DNA from: Pedobacter ginsenosidimutans
GTDB lineage: Bacteria > Bacteroidota > Bacteroidia > Sphingobacteriales > Sphingobacteriaceae
NCBI RefSeq assembly: GCF_001442625.1
Contig: NZ_LMZQ01000001.1
Location: 434,001-498,000, forward strand
Reading direction: 5' to 3'
Length of the DNA stretch: 64,000 bases
The notes under the pieces were generated by a model. It searched no databases, was not told where the DNA came from, and saw only the letters and a list, made by a program, of their open reading frames with translations. Position numbers and translations under genes: made by a program. Below, piece after piece: positions 8,875 to 18,311 of the stretch; within the stretch, counting starts at the first letter, position 1, and each line of letters begins with the position of its first letter.

Positions 8875-10503
8875 CTAAAAATCAGAATACAAATTCCGGA
8901 ATGAACTCCGTAAACCGAAAGTAATTAATCCGGTAGTATTTTTACCTAAATTGTTACTTTCTCTCCTAACCACACCACCTAGTTCTAAGCGTAGGTTGTA
9001 TTTTGGGTTAACTACATAAGCTACTTTCCCTTCAGCATAAAAAAGATCGGTACGGATACCCTGTGTAGTATAATTCCCTGTAGTTTGTACCGCATCAGTA
9101 TAAGGTTCGAAAATATTCTTACCATAATTCTGTCCGGCGATATCCAGTCCATACTTAGCATACATTAATTCGCCACTAAAATCAAAACGTTTGTAAGAGT
9201 AGTTTAACAAACCAACAAGCTCTCTAAAATTGGCACCAAAGGGGTGTGCTAACGGCTCACCATACTGTGCGTAATTTAATATAGGTTTACGTGATGAGAA
9301 TGTGTAAGGTTTAGCAGTATTGTACTCTAACAAATAATTTAACCCAGCCACATGAAATACATCTGCGCCTCTTAAACCCAATTGCCAGGCATATTTATTT
9401 CTTGAACTACCTTCTGAAGAGAAAAATTCCTTTGCCTGAAATTCATCTAAGGAAAATTGCCCATAAGCAACTAGCTCTTTCGCAAATTTATATTTTCCTG
9501 TAAACCCAATCAATGCATTATCAGGAGAACCACTAGAAGCCTCGATCGGTCTCAAGAAAATAATAGGATTTGCATAGCCCCAATCAAATCCCCTTCTATT
9601 TCCCGCGTCATCTGTTTGTGCCCACACTATTGAATCAAAGAATCCGATAGATAAACGGTTATTCACATTCCAGTCTAAATAATGAAATATTCCGCCTTTT
9701 TTTCTAAAACCAGCTTCGTACGATAGTTGTGGCGCACTTGGATCTTGCATGGCTGCCCACATTACCATATACTGTACATTACCTAAATTACCTGTTAATT
9801 TCAAAAATGGATAAGGTGAGGCATAATCTGATAGCAGCAATGAACGGTAACCGTCACCCACAAAATTCTTATCGTACCCAGCAGTAATATTTAAATATTT
9901 TATAGGTGTATAAGATATGGTGGCGGTTACATAAGACCAATCTGCAGTTAAAGGATTAATATCCGGATTATAACCTTGACCGTATTTACCACCAACACGG
10001 TTATAAGATTGCCCAGGAACAATGCCATGCTCATCTATATAGTTCCTGTAATAGTCAGCAAAGCGACCCTGATTTTCAAACCCACTTGTATAAAAAGAAA
10101 ATTTCTTTCCTATTGTACCACCAACCTGGTAACCGCGGGTATTTAAATAAGTATTTTTCTTTCCTGAAAAATCTCTTCCAATCTGGAAGTCAGGCAAAAA
10201 ATCGGCATAAACCGTAAAATCTTCTTTTTGAATATCAAATAAATGTTCTTGAAACAGCTTTCTGGCTGCCCATGATTTTCTCGTTGAGTCTACGCCAACA
10301 CTTAGCAATATGCTACTTTTATCGCGCAGCAAACTGTCATCAATAAAAAAAGGCTTTAAAGAGCTGTGAAGCCTAGTATTTGGATTGTAAATTTCGCCAC
10401 TGAGTTTCTGGTAAAATTGAAAAGAATAGGGTTGATAAACAGCTTGTGCTTTTAACTCATAAAAAGAAACGACTAAAAATAGGAGTAATAAGATTTTCTT
10501 CAT
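8875..10503 (-). CDS. Outer-membrane beta-barrel protein, capsule assembly Wzi-like / RemB-like
   Basis: The 542-residue protein starts with a cleavable signal peptide (MKKILLLLFLVVSF...LKAQA). It continues with alternating amphipathic strands rich in Tyr, Phe, Gly and Asn, and ends with a strand terminating in Phe, all signs of an outer-membrane barrel. In Bacteroidota, proteins of this layout are annotated as capsule assembly Wzi family or gliding protein RemB. Wzi anchors capsule polymer at the outer surface. Position next to the initiating sugar transferase supports a link to the polysaccharide locus, although a terminator separates the two genes. The barrel call is firm; the Wzi role is an inference from context and overall similarity. 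Confidence 0.65.
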   Translation of the reverse strand: MKKILLLLFLVVSFYELKAQAVYQPYSFQFYQKLSGEIYNPNTRLHSSLKPFFIDDSLLRDKSSILLSVGVDSTRKSWAARKLFQEHLFDIQKEDFTVYADFLPDFQIGRDFSGKKNTYLNTRGYQVGGTIGKKFSFYTSGFENQGRFADYYRNYIDEHGIVPGQSYNRVGGKYGQGYNPDINPLTADWSYVTATISYTPIKYLNITAGYDKNFVGDGYRSLLLSDYASPYPFLKLTGNLGNVQYMVMWAAMQDPSAPQLSYEAGFRKKGGIFHYLDWNVNNRLSIGFFDSIVWAQTDDAGNRRGFDWGYANPIIFLRPIEASSGSPDNALIGFTGKYKFAKELVAYGQFSLDEFQAKEFFSSEGSSRNKYAWQLGLRGADVFHVAGLNYLLEYNTAKPYTFSSRKPILNYAQYGEPLAHPFGANFRELVGLLNYSYKRFDFSGELMYAKYGLDIAGQNYGKNIFEPYTDAVQTTGNYTTQGIRTDLFYAEGKVAYVVNPKYNLRLELGGVVRRESNNLGKNTTGLITFGLRSSFRNLYSDF

Positions 10504-10577
10504 CTGGTAAATTTTAATTCAAACGGCAAAGAACGTTATTAATTATGAAATTAACGATCCTCTCCAAATTTCTATAA

Positions 10578-10600
10578 AAGAAAAAGCCCATTTGGGCTTT
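10578..10600 (-). terminator. Terminator of the undecaprenyl-phosphate sugar transferase gene
   Basis: AAAGCCCA (10583-10590) and TGGGCTTT (10593-10600) form a perfect 8-bp stem; on the minus strand it is followed by TTTCTTTTAT. It separates the transferase from the Wzi-like gene. Confidence 0.75.
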
Positions 10601-10612
10601 CCTTATATTTAT

Positions 10613-12004
10613 TTAAAATGCGTTCTCTTCACCTTTGGCCATATTAATGACCGTCATAAAGATAATCTTCACATCCAGCATCGCACTCCAATTTTCTAGG
10701 TACCAGATATCATGTTCCACACGTTTCACCATTTTATAATCTTCTTTGGTTTCACCACGGTAGCCATTTACCTGCGCCCAACCAGATATACCTGGTTTTA
10801 AAAAGTGGCGAACCATAAATTGATCTACAATACCTTTGTACTGTTCGGTATGGCTCAACATATGTGGCCGTGGGCCAACTACACTCATATGCCCCATAAA
10901 TACATTAAAAAACTGAGGCAATTCATCCAAACTCGTTTTCCTTAAAAACTTGCCTATAGGCGTAATCCGGTCATCGTTTTTACTCGCTTGTCTTTTATCA
11001 CTGTCAGCATTCATGCGCATGCTTCTAAATTTAAAACACCAAAAAGGTTCATCATCACGTCCGCTACGTAATTGTTTAAACAATACCGGACCTTTACTTT
11101 GCATTTTAATTAACAATGCAATAATCGGATATAACCAGCTTAGTACAAATAAAATCACCAAACCACTAAAAACCACGTCGATAACCCGTTTTTTAAAGCG
11201 GTTGTGTATTTTCTCCAGGGGTTCAGAACGCAAAGAAATCACAGGGAATTCGTTTCCCAGATAGCTTACCGTATAAGGAGACAGTAGGGCTCCGCTAATA
11301 TCCGGAATAAACTTTAGCCGCACACATTGGCGCTCGGCCTCTTCAGTTAATAGGCTCATATCTGCCATCCGCTCTGGTGCAATGGTTACATAAATATCCT
11401 TAATCCCCTTTTCAACTGCCATTTTAAACTGGCGCCCAACCATATCAGAAATCTGGCCATTGCGATCTAGGTAATCTTCAGGAACGTCATTGATGAAGCC
11501 GTGAAATTCGATATAACGCTGCTTTTCAAAATAACTTGCTAACTGTAATCCTGTAGCATTGTTGCCCATAATGGCAACTGATTTAACACCTCGTAAATGA
11601 TTAAACAGTAAAAACTGAAATGAGGTGCCGATGAAACGGTTCACCAAAAATAAAATGGCTAACATGCCATAAAAAATTACCAAAAAAGATCTGGAGAAAT
11701 CATTTTGTTTAGAGAAGAAAAGATAAATTGAAAACAACACTGCATGTAAAACCACACTTTTCCAGGTTCCGCGATAGATTCGCTCAATCCTACGCGACCC
11801 ATATTCACTATAAAGTCCAAAGCTTGTAGTGCTCACAATCCAGATCAGATTACACACCACAATATAATGCCATTGTAATTCAGAACTTACTGCTTTACCC
11901 ATATAAGCGGTAAATTCGTAGGCAAAAAAGTACACAATATTGACCATAATCAGGTCAGTAATCGGTAAAATATATTTGAGTATAAATAAGTAACGTGTTT
12001 GCAT
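10613..12004 (-). CDS. Undecaprenyl-phosphate sugar-1-phosphate transferase (WcaJ/WbaP type)
   Basis: This enzyme moves a sugar-1-phosphate from a nucleotide sugar to undecaprenyl phosphate in the inner membrane, starting each capsule repeat unit. The N-terminal half has about four membrane segments and a CoA-binding-like/Rossmann region (VAIMGNNATG). The C-terminal half is the bacterial sugar transferase domain: KRVIDVVFSG, a membrane re-entrant helix, FKFRSMR, DELPQFFNVFMGHMSVVGPR and GISGWAQVNGYRG. The sugar is probably glucose or galactose, which sequence cannot settle. I use the ATG at 12004 (463 residues); the frame extends to a TTG at 12082 with no typical family residues. It lies downstream of the main gene cluster, apart from it by 1.6 kb. 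Confidence 0.9.
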   Translation of the reverse strand: MQTRYLFILKYILPITDLIMVNIVYFFAYEFTAYMGKAVSSELQWHYIVVCNLIWIVSTTSFGLYSEYGSRRIERIYRGTWKSVVLHAVLFSIYLFFSKQNDFSRSFLVIFYGMLAILFLVNRFIGTSFQFLLFNHLRGVKSVAIMGNNATGLQLASYFEKQRYIEFHGFINDVPEDYLDRNGQISDMVGRQFKMAVEKGIKDIYVTIAPERMADMSLLTEEAERQCVRLKFIPDISGALLSPYTVSYLGNEFPVISLRSEPLEKIHNRFKKRVIDVVFSGLVILFVLSWLYPIIALLIKMQSKGPVLFKQLRSGRDDEPFWCFKFRSMRMNADSDKRQASKNDDRITPIGKFLRKTSLDELPQFFNVFMGHMSVVGPRPHMLSHTEQYKGIVDQFMVRHFLKPGISGWAQVNGYRGETKEDYKMVKRVEHDIWYLENWSAMLDVKIIFMTVINMAKGEENAF

Positions 12005-12082
12005 AGGCTTAAAGGGAAGACTTAAACATTTATCTATTGTTTTTGTTTTAAGTGAATCATAATGAACAAAATTGATGCCCAA

Positions 12083-12623
12083 AATCTGATTTCAAAGTTA
12101 AAAAATCATTACCAAAATAAAAACCGGTAATAATCACACAATATATGCTTTAAAACCAGATGTATAAAAAGGAGTATTCGACTATTAAAAATTAGTCGAC
12201 CAATAGCACAGTGGAGTAGAAACAAGAATAAATAAAATATTATACCCTTTTATAGTTAGCAGAAAAAATTAAATCCTGCAGTAATATTAGTGTTTTATAT
12301 CAGCCATCTTTTTATTTTTATTTCAAGTAAATTACAATGTAAGTAATAGAAATATTTAGTCTAGAAAAATCTCGATTATGATTTTAAAATTGTCTGAATC
12401 CCACCAAATAAAAATTGTTTATATTAACTTCTATATTGGAAGTTTTTTAAGCAACTTAAATTAGCCTCGGCCCGATCCTTATCAACAGATAAACAATCAG
12501 GTTCACTAGTCTTCAATGCGCATAAGGGGAGGTTGTTTTTCAATTAAAGATTAGATTAATTATCTCTTCGAAATGTGTATTATTGTGCTTTATCTCCATA
12601 GGAAATAACATTAGCAATAGCAT
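12083..12623. other. AT-rich gene-free region
   Basis: These 541 bases between divergent genes are very AT-rich. They must hold the promoters of the sugar transferase (minus) and the acyltransferase (plus), but I cannot pick a convincing -33/-7 pair. A small inverted repeat, AACTTC / GAAGTT, is at about 12428-12446. I see no gene or RNA. Confidence 0.5.
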
Positions 12624-13676
12624 ATGAGAAAATCTTTTACAGAAAAAAACATTCAAGATCGTTTTACAAGCATAGATTATGCAAAATTTATTGGAATTTT
12701 TTTAGTCGTTCTAGGTCATCAGGAGATTAGCACCAATAATATTAATATTATCTACGCATTCCATATGCCTTTATTTTTTTTCTTGTCAGGATTTTTGTTC
12801 TCATTTGACAAATACAAAAGTTATAAGATTTTTTTGGTCAAAAGATTCAAGCAATTAATAATTCCATATTTTGCTTTCAATATTATTACTTATGTTTTTT
12901 GGCTTTTTGTAGGCAGGAAATTTGGCGCTAACAGCCAAGTAAACATTTCTCTATATAAACCCATCATTGGGATGTTTTACGGAAATGGAATTGATAATTA
13001 TTTAATTCATTGCGTTCCTTTATGGTTCTTACCTTGCTTATTTATGGTGGAAAACATATATTTTCTAGCTTTCAGATTTTTAAAGCACCAGATAAAATAT
13101 ATCATGCTTGCTGCCTTAGTGGTATTGGGATTTTTCGACTATAAATATCAATTCATTAGATTGCCTTGGAGTTTTAATATAGCAATAGTGGCAGTAACTT
13201 TCTACGGTTTTGCAAATATATTTAGAGAGAAGGTTAAACATTTTTTGGGTATTAAAATGTACTTACTTGGAGCTATTTCGGCAATTTGTATTTTCTTAGT
13301 GATTTACGTTACACAATTTAACGGGAGGGTGGATATGAATGGGAGAGTATATGGAAATTATTCACTTTTTTATATTGCAGCCTTTGCTGGAATTGGCTTT
13401 ATTATTTCTATTAGCGAATTAATGGCACGATATATTGGATCAAATAAATTTGTCGGATATATTGCTCAAAACACACTCATTATTTTTGCTTTGCATTTTA
13501 TCATTATGAGCGTAATCAAAGGATTCGTTTATTTTGTATTGAAAATACCGCTATCATCTTTAGAAAACAATATTGGAGGACTTTCGATTGCGATTACAAC
13601 TATAATTGTTATTATACCGATAATCTATGTTATCAATAGATTTTTCCCTTTCATCTTAGGTAAAAGCTATCGATAG
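12624..13676 (+). CDS. Membrane acyltransferase, acyltransferase-3 family
   Basis: A 350-residue protein with about ten hydrophobic helices. The N-terminal block IDYAKFIGIFLVVLGHQ followed by IYAFHMPLFFFLSGFLF matches the acyltransferase-3 (OafA-like) family, whose His residues in these segments are needed for moving acetyl or other acyl groups onto sugars across the membrane. In a capsule locus it would O-acetylate the repeat unit. It is the only plus-strand gene within the locus, its base composition is strongly AT-biased, and it lies tail-to-tail with manC. These features suggest it was inserted separately. The family is firm; the acyl group and acceptor are unknown. Confidence 0.85.
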   Translation: MRKSFTEKNIQDRFTSIDYAKFIGIFLVVLGHQEISTNNINIIYAFHMPLFFFLSGFLFSFDKYKSYKIFLVKRFKQLIIPYFAFNIITYVFWLFVGRKFGANSQVNISLYKPIIGMFYGNGIDNYLIHCVPLWFLPCLFMVENIYFLAFRFLKHQIKYIMLAALVVLGFFDYKYQFIRLPWSFNIAIVAVTFYGFANIFREKVKHFLGIKMYLLGAISAICIFLVIYVTQFNGRVDMNGRVYGNYSLFYIAAFAGIGFIISISELMARYIGSNKFVGYIAQNTLIIFALHFIIMSVIKGFVYFVLKIPLSSLENNIGGLSIAITTIIVIIPIIYVINRFFPFILGKSYR

Positions 13677-13718
13677 CATAGACTAATTTTATAAGGATGT
13701 GTTAGAAATCAGTAAAGA

Positions 13719-14798
13719 TTAAGAATACTTTTCACCAAAACTAGCTACCATTTTTTTGGCTACTTGTTTTATTTCTTGTTCTTCAGATTTTGGGTAAATT
13801 AACAATACTTGCTCATCATCAACAATGATAAAATTTTCGAGCCCTCTAATTACTGCAGCCTTACCAGTTGGAAGGTTTATAATGCAATTCGAGGTATCCT
13901 GCAAATTAACTTGATTACAATTTACCACATTACTTTGATCATCTTTATCTGCAACAGCATGGAGTGAGGCCCAGGTTCCAAGATCAGACCAACCAATTTC
14001 AGCAGGTATAGTATAAATATTATCAGCTTTTTCTAAAATCGCATAATCAATGGAAATATCTGGACTTGTTGGATAGTTAACGGCAATAAATTTTTTCTCA
14101 CCTGGCGTATTATAAAACTCATTTCCTTTTTCAAACAATTCATTGATTTCGGGAGAATATTTTTCGAAAGCGCGTTTCAAATTAGCTGCCTTCCAAATAA
14201 AAATTCCTGCATTCCACAAATAATTGCCATTCGCTAAATACTCTTCGGCAACTTTCAGTTCTGGTTTCTCTTTAAAAGAATTTACTTTGAAAATTTCATC
14301 GGCCGCATCATTTTTATAATTGATATACCCGTAGCCAGTATCTGGTCGATTAGGTGTGATCCCAAGAGTGAGTAAAGCATCATTTTTTTCTGTAAAATTA
14401 AGCGCTTTATTGATCTTGTCTACAAATACATCTTCTTTTAAAATCAAGTGGTCAGAAGGAGCTACTACAATGTTTGCTTCTTTATTTTGCTTCAATATCT
14501 TATACGTAGCGTACGCAATGCACGGAGCGGTATTATTTCTACTAGGTTCTAACAGAATATTGTCTTTTAGGATATTGGGCAACTGCTCTCCAACAAGGCC
14601 TGCGTATGCCTCATTGGTTAAAACGAATATATTTTCGCTAGGGCAGATTTTCAGGAATCGCTCACCAGTAAGTTGCAATAACGACTTCCCAGTCCCCAAG
14701 ATATCTATAAACTGTTTAGGAAAATGATTACGGCTTTTTGGCCAAAAGCGAGAGCCAACACCACCAGCCATGATTAATACGTATGTATCTTTGTTCAT
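13719..14798 (-). CDS. manC: Mannose-1-phosphate guanylyltransferase
   Basis: The enzyme makes GDP-mannose from mannose-1-phosphate and GTP. The 359-residue protein has the nucleotidyltransferase signature MAGGVGSRFWPKSR followed by PKQF, VAPSDH, and EKPELKVAEEYL. It lacks the C-terminal phosphomannose isomerase domain of bifunctional AlgA-type enzymes. GDP-mannose would feed gmd and fcl in the same locus for GDP-fucose and perhaps a mannosyltransferase. No phosphomannomutase is present in the window, so mannose-1-phosphate must come from elsewhere. It is the last gene of the main minus-strand run, 8 nt after the SDR gene. Confidence 0.93.
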   Translation of the reverse strand: MNKDTYVLIMAGGVGSRFWPKSRNHFPKQFIDILGTGKSLLQLTGERFLKICPSENIFVLTNEAYAGLVGEQLPNILKDNILLEPSRNNTAPCIAYATYKILKQNKEANIVVAPSDHLILKEDVFVDKINKALNFTEKNDALLTLGITPNRPDTGYGYINYKNDAADEIFKVNSFKEKPELKVAEEYLANGNYLWNAGIFIWKAANLKRAFEKYSPEINELFEKGNEFYNTPGEKKFIAVNYPTSPDISIDYAILEKADNIYTIPAEIGWSDLGTWASLHAVADKDDQSNVVNCNQVNLQDTSNCIINLPTGKAAVIRGLENFIIVDDEQVLLIYPKSEEQEIKQVAKKMVASFGEKYS

Positions 14799-14806
14799 AA
14801 TTTAAA

Positions 14807-15781
14807 TTAATAAAGTCCTTTTTTTTCGCAATCTTGATACCAATCTTCTAAGGCTTCTTTCAATGAAAATTGCAACTTATAAGGTGATAGACTAAGCTTT
14901 TCACCAGAAATATTAGTAGAGATCATTAATTTTTTTACGCGATCTGGGTGAATTCCGCTAATATTTTTACCCAATACTCTGGCACCAAAATAAGCTGATC
15001 CTGCAGCCGATTTTAATGCCCAGCCTGGCACCAGTACTTTAGGAGCTTTAGTTTCGGTAGCCTTAGCCATTGTAACACAAATTTCTTCAATGGTAGGTGC
15101 AGGAAAATAAGTTAAATTATAAGTAACGTGTCCTGGTTTTTCCTTTTGACCTGCTTCATATAATATTCTTGCAACATCTTTTACGTACACACTGGCTTTA
15201 ATTGTATCTTTTCTTCCAGGGTAAAAGAAAAATCCTTTTTTAAGGGAGTTATATAATCTTGTAAAGTTACCACCTTCTTGCTTGCCAAAAACTACTCCAG
15301 GCCTAACAATCACAAGTTTTCTGTTTTCAGGATCTTCTGCCTGCCACAGTTTATGGATATATTCTGCGGTTAGTTTGGAAATACCATAAGGAGTATTAGG
15401 CATAGGCAAGGTTTCTTCAGTTTTATAATCTTCAGAAGCACCGTACGGAGCTATAGAACTGGTAAAAACGATAGTTTTAATATTGTTTTTCCTTGCAAAA
15501 TCACAAACATTTTGCGCGCCAAATATATTGGCTTCAAAATATTCATGATCAGGATGTCCTGGTGTTGTATGAACAGCTGCCAGATTATAAATTATGCTAC
15601 TTTCAGCATTATGTAAATCTATTAAAATAGGTTTTCTAACATCAAGTTCTGAAAAACCATCACTTACTTTCTTTCGAATATCATAACTATAAACCAAATC
15701 AGGAAGCGATAAAGTTTCTGTAATGTATCTTTTCAAATGAGTTCCTATAAAACCCGAACCGCCGAATATCAGATGATTCAT
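14807..15781 (-). CDS. NAD-dependent epimerase/dehydratase (extended SDR)
   Basis: A 324-residue extended short-chain dehydrogenase. The N-terminal Rossmann motif is IFGGSGFIGTHL and the catalytic pair is in YGISKLTAEYI, with SSIAPYG upstream. Such enzymes act on nucleotide sugars; the exact reaction (epimerase, dehydratase or reductase) cannot be read from sequence. The gene sits 4 nt downstream of a glycosyltransferase and 8 nt before manC, a compact operon. A hydrophobic stretch near residue 255 (VLVPGWALKSAAGSAYFG) is unlike the sugar-epimerase norm. Membership of the family is firm. Confidence 0.85.
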   Translation of the reverse strand: MNHLIFGGSGFIGTHLKRYITETLSLPDLVYSYDIRKKVSDGFSELDVRKPILIDLHNAESSIIYNLAAVHTTPGHPDHEYFEANIFGAQNVCDFARKNNIKTIVFTSSIAPYGASEDYKTEETLPMPNTPYGISKLTAEYIHKLWQAEDPENRKLVIVRPGVVFGKQEGGNFTRLYNSLKKGFFFYPGRKDTIKASVYVKDVARILYEAGQKEKPGHVTYNLTYFPAPTIEEICVTMAKATETKAPKVLVPGWALKSAAGSAYFGARVLGKNISGIHPDRVKKLMISTNISGEKLSLSPYKLQFSLKEALEDWYQDCEKKGLY

Positions 15782-15785
15782 ATGA

Positions 15786-16991
15786 TTAATTTTTTATTGC
15801 TTCAAAAACACTGATAAACTTTCTGCCTATGATGTCTAAATCAAAATTCTCTTCTGCATATTTTCTGCCATTCTCACCAAGTGAAAGTTTTAACTCTGGG
15901 TTATTTAAAAGATGAACTATCTTCTCAACCAATTCGGCATGATTACCTGGACTGATACAAAACCCAGCATTATATTTGAAAACAATTTTTGCTGCTAAGT
16001 TATCTAACGGCACAGAAAGAATAATAGGCTTCCTGCTACACAAGTATGTAAGCACTTTTGATGGAACTGAATATAGTGCAGCATCGTTCTCTAGAATTGA
16101 CAATAATACATCAGCAGAAGAAAGAATTTTTGGAAGGTCTTTATAATCTTGAAATGGAAGTAAAGTTAGATTATCTAATTGATATTCTTTTTTCTTTTCC
16201 GATAAAAAATCAGCACCTAAGCCTTCAGAAACTACAAGGAACTGAATTTTATCATTATCCTTTAGTGCTTTTGCTGCATTAGCAATAAGTGAAGGATTAT
16301 GTTTTAATCCTAATGTACCAGAATAGGTAACCACAAATTTAGCGTCTAGCCCTAATTTCGACGACCAATCATTCTGTTTTGGATAAGAAACCAATTCATC
16401 AATTGGTGCCCAATTATGAATAGCATAAACATTATTCAATTTAATTTTCCAACCAGCAAAAATCTCATTAAAGTCTTCAGATATGGTGATAATCGCCTTG
16501 CTTCTTTTCAACAGGCGAACTTCTTTATATTCGAAATATTTGGCAGCTAATCCTCCGAAAAGAGGTATTTTTTTCCGTAAAAAACCTTTCAAAGCAATAC
16601 TATGAATATCTTGGCACCAGTAGATAAACTTTACATTCGATCGCTCACATTTACTCAGCAAATTCCCCTGTGCCAGAAGAGGGGTATTTGCAGACAGAAA
16701 AATGTTAGGCTTAAATGTGTCAATCAGTTTACTCACCTTACCTGCATACTCCAATTCACCCTTAAGTCTGCCAACAAAAGAATACTTACTAAACTCAGCC
16801 TTTAACATAACCGGTTGAATGATCAAGGTTTCAGGATCTGAGTCTCTTTTGATCATGTTACCATGAGGTGTATTGATATTCGAAAGATAGCAATGCATTA
16901 CAACATATCCTTGGTTAGCTAAATATCTACTCAATCCTATTGGAAAAGGATATCCTCCAAAATCATTTATTAAAATTCTCTCTTTTTGCAT
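15786..16991 (-). CDS. Glycosyltransferase, GT4-like (WcaI type)
   Basis: A 401-residue GT-B fold glycosyltransferase. The C-terminal half shows VTYSGTLGLKHNPSLIANAA, LPFQDYKDLPKILSSADVLL and the sugar-nucleotide site VPSKVLTYLCSRKPIIL, followed by the GRKYAEENFD tail. These resemble colanic acid WcaI-type fucosyltransferases, but acceptor and donor are not determined. It adds one sugar to the lipid-linked repeat unit on the cytoplasmic face. It is followed closely by the SDR and manC genes and separated by 307 bases from the gene upstream, so it may start its own transcript. Confidence 0.85.
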   Translation of the reverse strand: MQKERILINDFGGYPFPIGLSRYLANQGYVVMHCYLSNINTPHGNMIKRDSDPETLIIQPVMLKAEFSKYSFVGRLKGELEYAGKVSKLIDTFKPNIFLSANTPLLAQGNLLSKCERSNVKFIYWCQDIHSIALKGFLRKKIPLFGGLAAKYFEYKEVRLLKRSKAIITISEDFNEIFAGWKIKLNNVYAIHNWAPIDELVSYPKQNDWSSKLGLDAKFVVTYSGTLGLKHNPSLIANAAKALKDNDKIQFLVVSEGLGADFLSEKKKEYQLDNLTLLPFQDYKDLPKILSSADVLLSILENDAALYSVPSKVLTYLCSRKPIILSVPLDNLAAKIVFKYNAGFCISPGNHAELVEKIVHLLNNPELKLSLGENGRKYAEENFDLDIIGRKFISVFEAIKN

Positions 16992-17298
16992 TAATGTATT
17001 TTTTACGCTTCTGCGTGTGTCCGGTACTAATTAACTTTATGAGGTTATCAATTTCTGATAATTTCTTTTTTGTGTGTTTTCAAAACTGTTTTTTTCTTAT
17101 TCAAGCATTCTCCAAGCCTTAAATTGAAATAGGTCATCCAGAATATTGATTTTAGTACAATAGCGACAAATCTGAGTCTTTAAAATTACTAAATTTTTAT
17201 ATTACTGGATCAACATTATTTTATTGAAAATACGACTAAGTAATTTATTCTGAACTTAAAAAGTTACAGTTCAATAATTATTAAAGCCGTTGTTAAAA
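16992..17298. other. AT-rich gene-free stretch inside the capsule locus
   Basis: These 307 bases split the minus-strand run into two blocks. They are probably the promoter region for the three-gene GT/SDR/manC block. No clear TAnnTTTG box, repeat or reading frame of interest is visible, and no hairpin terminator follows the upstream gene. Confidence 0.45.
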
Positions 17299-18261
17299 TT
17301 ATTGTTTAAGATTTAATATTTTGAGGTAAATATGCTTAAAATACTTTCGCAGGAACATTCTGATATTAAATTTCGTTCTAATAATAGGATAGAAAAAATT
17401 ATAAACATTCACAAAATCCATTTTCCTAATCGCATTTATCCTGAATATTTTCCATTCCTTATCATACCGTTCTATTGAAACCGAAACAAACGCTTTAGAT
17501 ATCCATTGTAAAGATTCCTCATCGGGTTGCTCTCCTAAAAAGATCTTACCGCACCGCAGGTTATTCCAAAAACGACTTACATAGAAATCGGGGTAATCTT
17601 TCATCACGAAAGCGACATAAGTCTCAAACTCACTAAAACCTGAAAGGTTAAGGTTTTTATGGGGAACTGCGTCCATAATTTTTTCAAAAAACGTGTTACC
17701 AGATAAACTTAAATTGCTTTCAATGTTGGAGATTAGCGCTCTCATAATTTTTGTATTGAATAGCATGTGCTCCACTACATAGGATCTTGATTCAGAATTT
17801 ATTACGGTTTCTATATTAAAAATGTTTTTAATGGTATCAAAATATGGCAAATCATGTTTCTCAAAGGTTCTATAAGACAAATAAGGTTTCTTATCTGCAT
17901 TAAAAAAACAAATCTCTTCCAGGGGCAGTGTGTCGCTGTCCCAAACCAGATAATATTCATCTTCGCAGTGCTGGGAATACGCCATCTTTAAAAACTGTTG
18001 AAAGTACCATCCAGCCCTATTACCTACACCAGTTTTCTGGACCAATATTTCTTTTATTGTTCCAATATTAAGGTTTGAAAAAATTGCATTCTCATCTATA
18101 AATTCTACATAATCATAGTTGGGTAAAAGATTCTTAAGTTCTGCGTTACCTATAAAGACTAATTTATAAGAATTTAAATAGTTCTTTATCTTTTCGATAT
18201 TACTTATTATTAAACTAATATCTTTTGCAACTATTGGTATTATTAATTTATACTCTTCCAT
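17299..18261 (-). CDS. Putative glycosyltransferase, DUF6492-like
   Basis: A 320-residue soluble protein. It has GNRAGWYFQQFLKMAY followed by YYLVWDSDTLPL, a pattern of GT-A-like enzymes of the DUF6492 group, where the DSD would bind metal and nucleotide sugar. Other conserved-looking parts are SRSYVVEHMLF and SGFSEFETY. I do not recognise a characterised relative. Position right after the Wzy-like polymerase, inside a capsule locus, makes a glycosyltransferase role likely. The gene is strongly AT-biased. Family call moderate; donor and acceptor unknown. Confidence 0.65.
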   Translation of the reverse strand: MEEYKLIIPIVAKDISLIISNIEKIKNYLNSYKLVFIGNAELKNLLPNYDYVEFIDENAIFSNLNIGTIKEILVQKTGVGNRAGWYFQQFLKMAYSQHCEDEYYLVWDSDTLPLEEICFFNADKKPYLSYRTFEKHDLPYFDTIKNIFNIETVINSESRSYVVEHMLFNTKIMRALISNIESNLSLSGNTFFEKIMDAVPHKNLNLSGFSEFETYVAFVMKDYPDFYVSRFWNNLRCGKIFLGEQPDEESLQWISKAFVSVSIERYDKEWKIFRINAIRKMDFVNVYNFFYPIIRTKFNIRMFLRKYFKHIYLKILNLKQ

Positions 18262-18311
18262 GCTTTGATAGTTACCAATATGATAATAGATTTAAGTTAA
18301 GGAGATATGCG

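Noticed and set aside
12083..12623. UpxY/NusG-like antiterminator gene or other regulator in the capsule locus
   Set aside because: I looked in the gene-free gaps of the locus (12.1, 17.1 and 31.7-32.6 kb) and found no frame with a NusG-like pattern.
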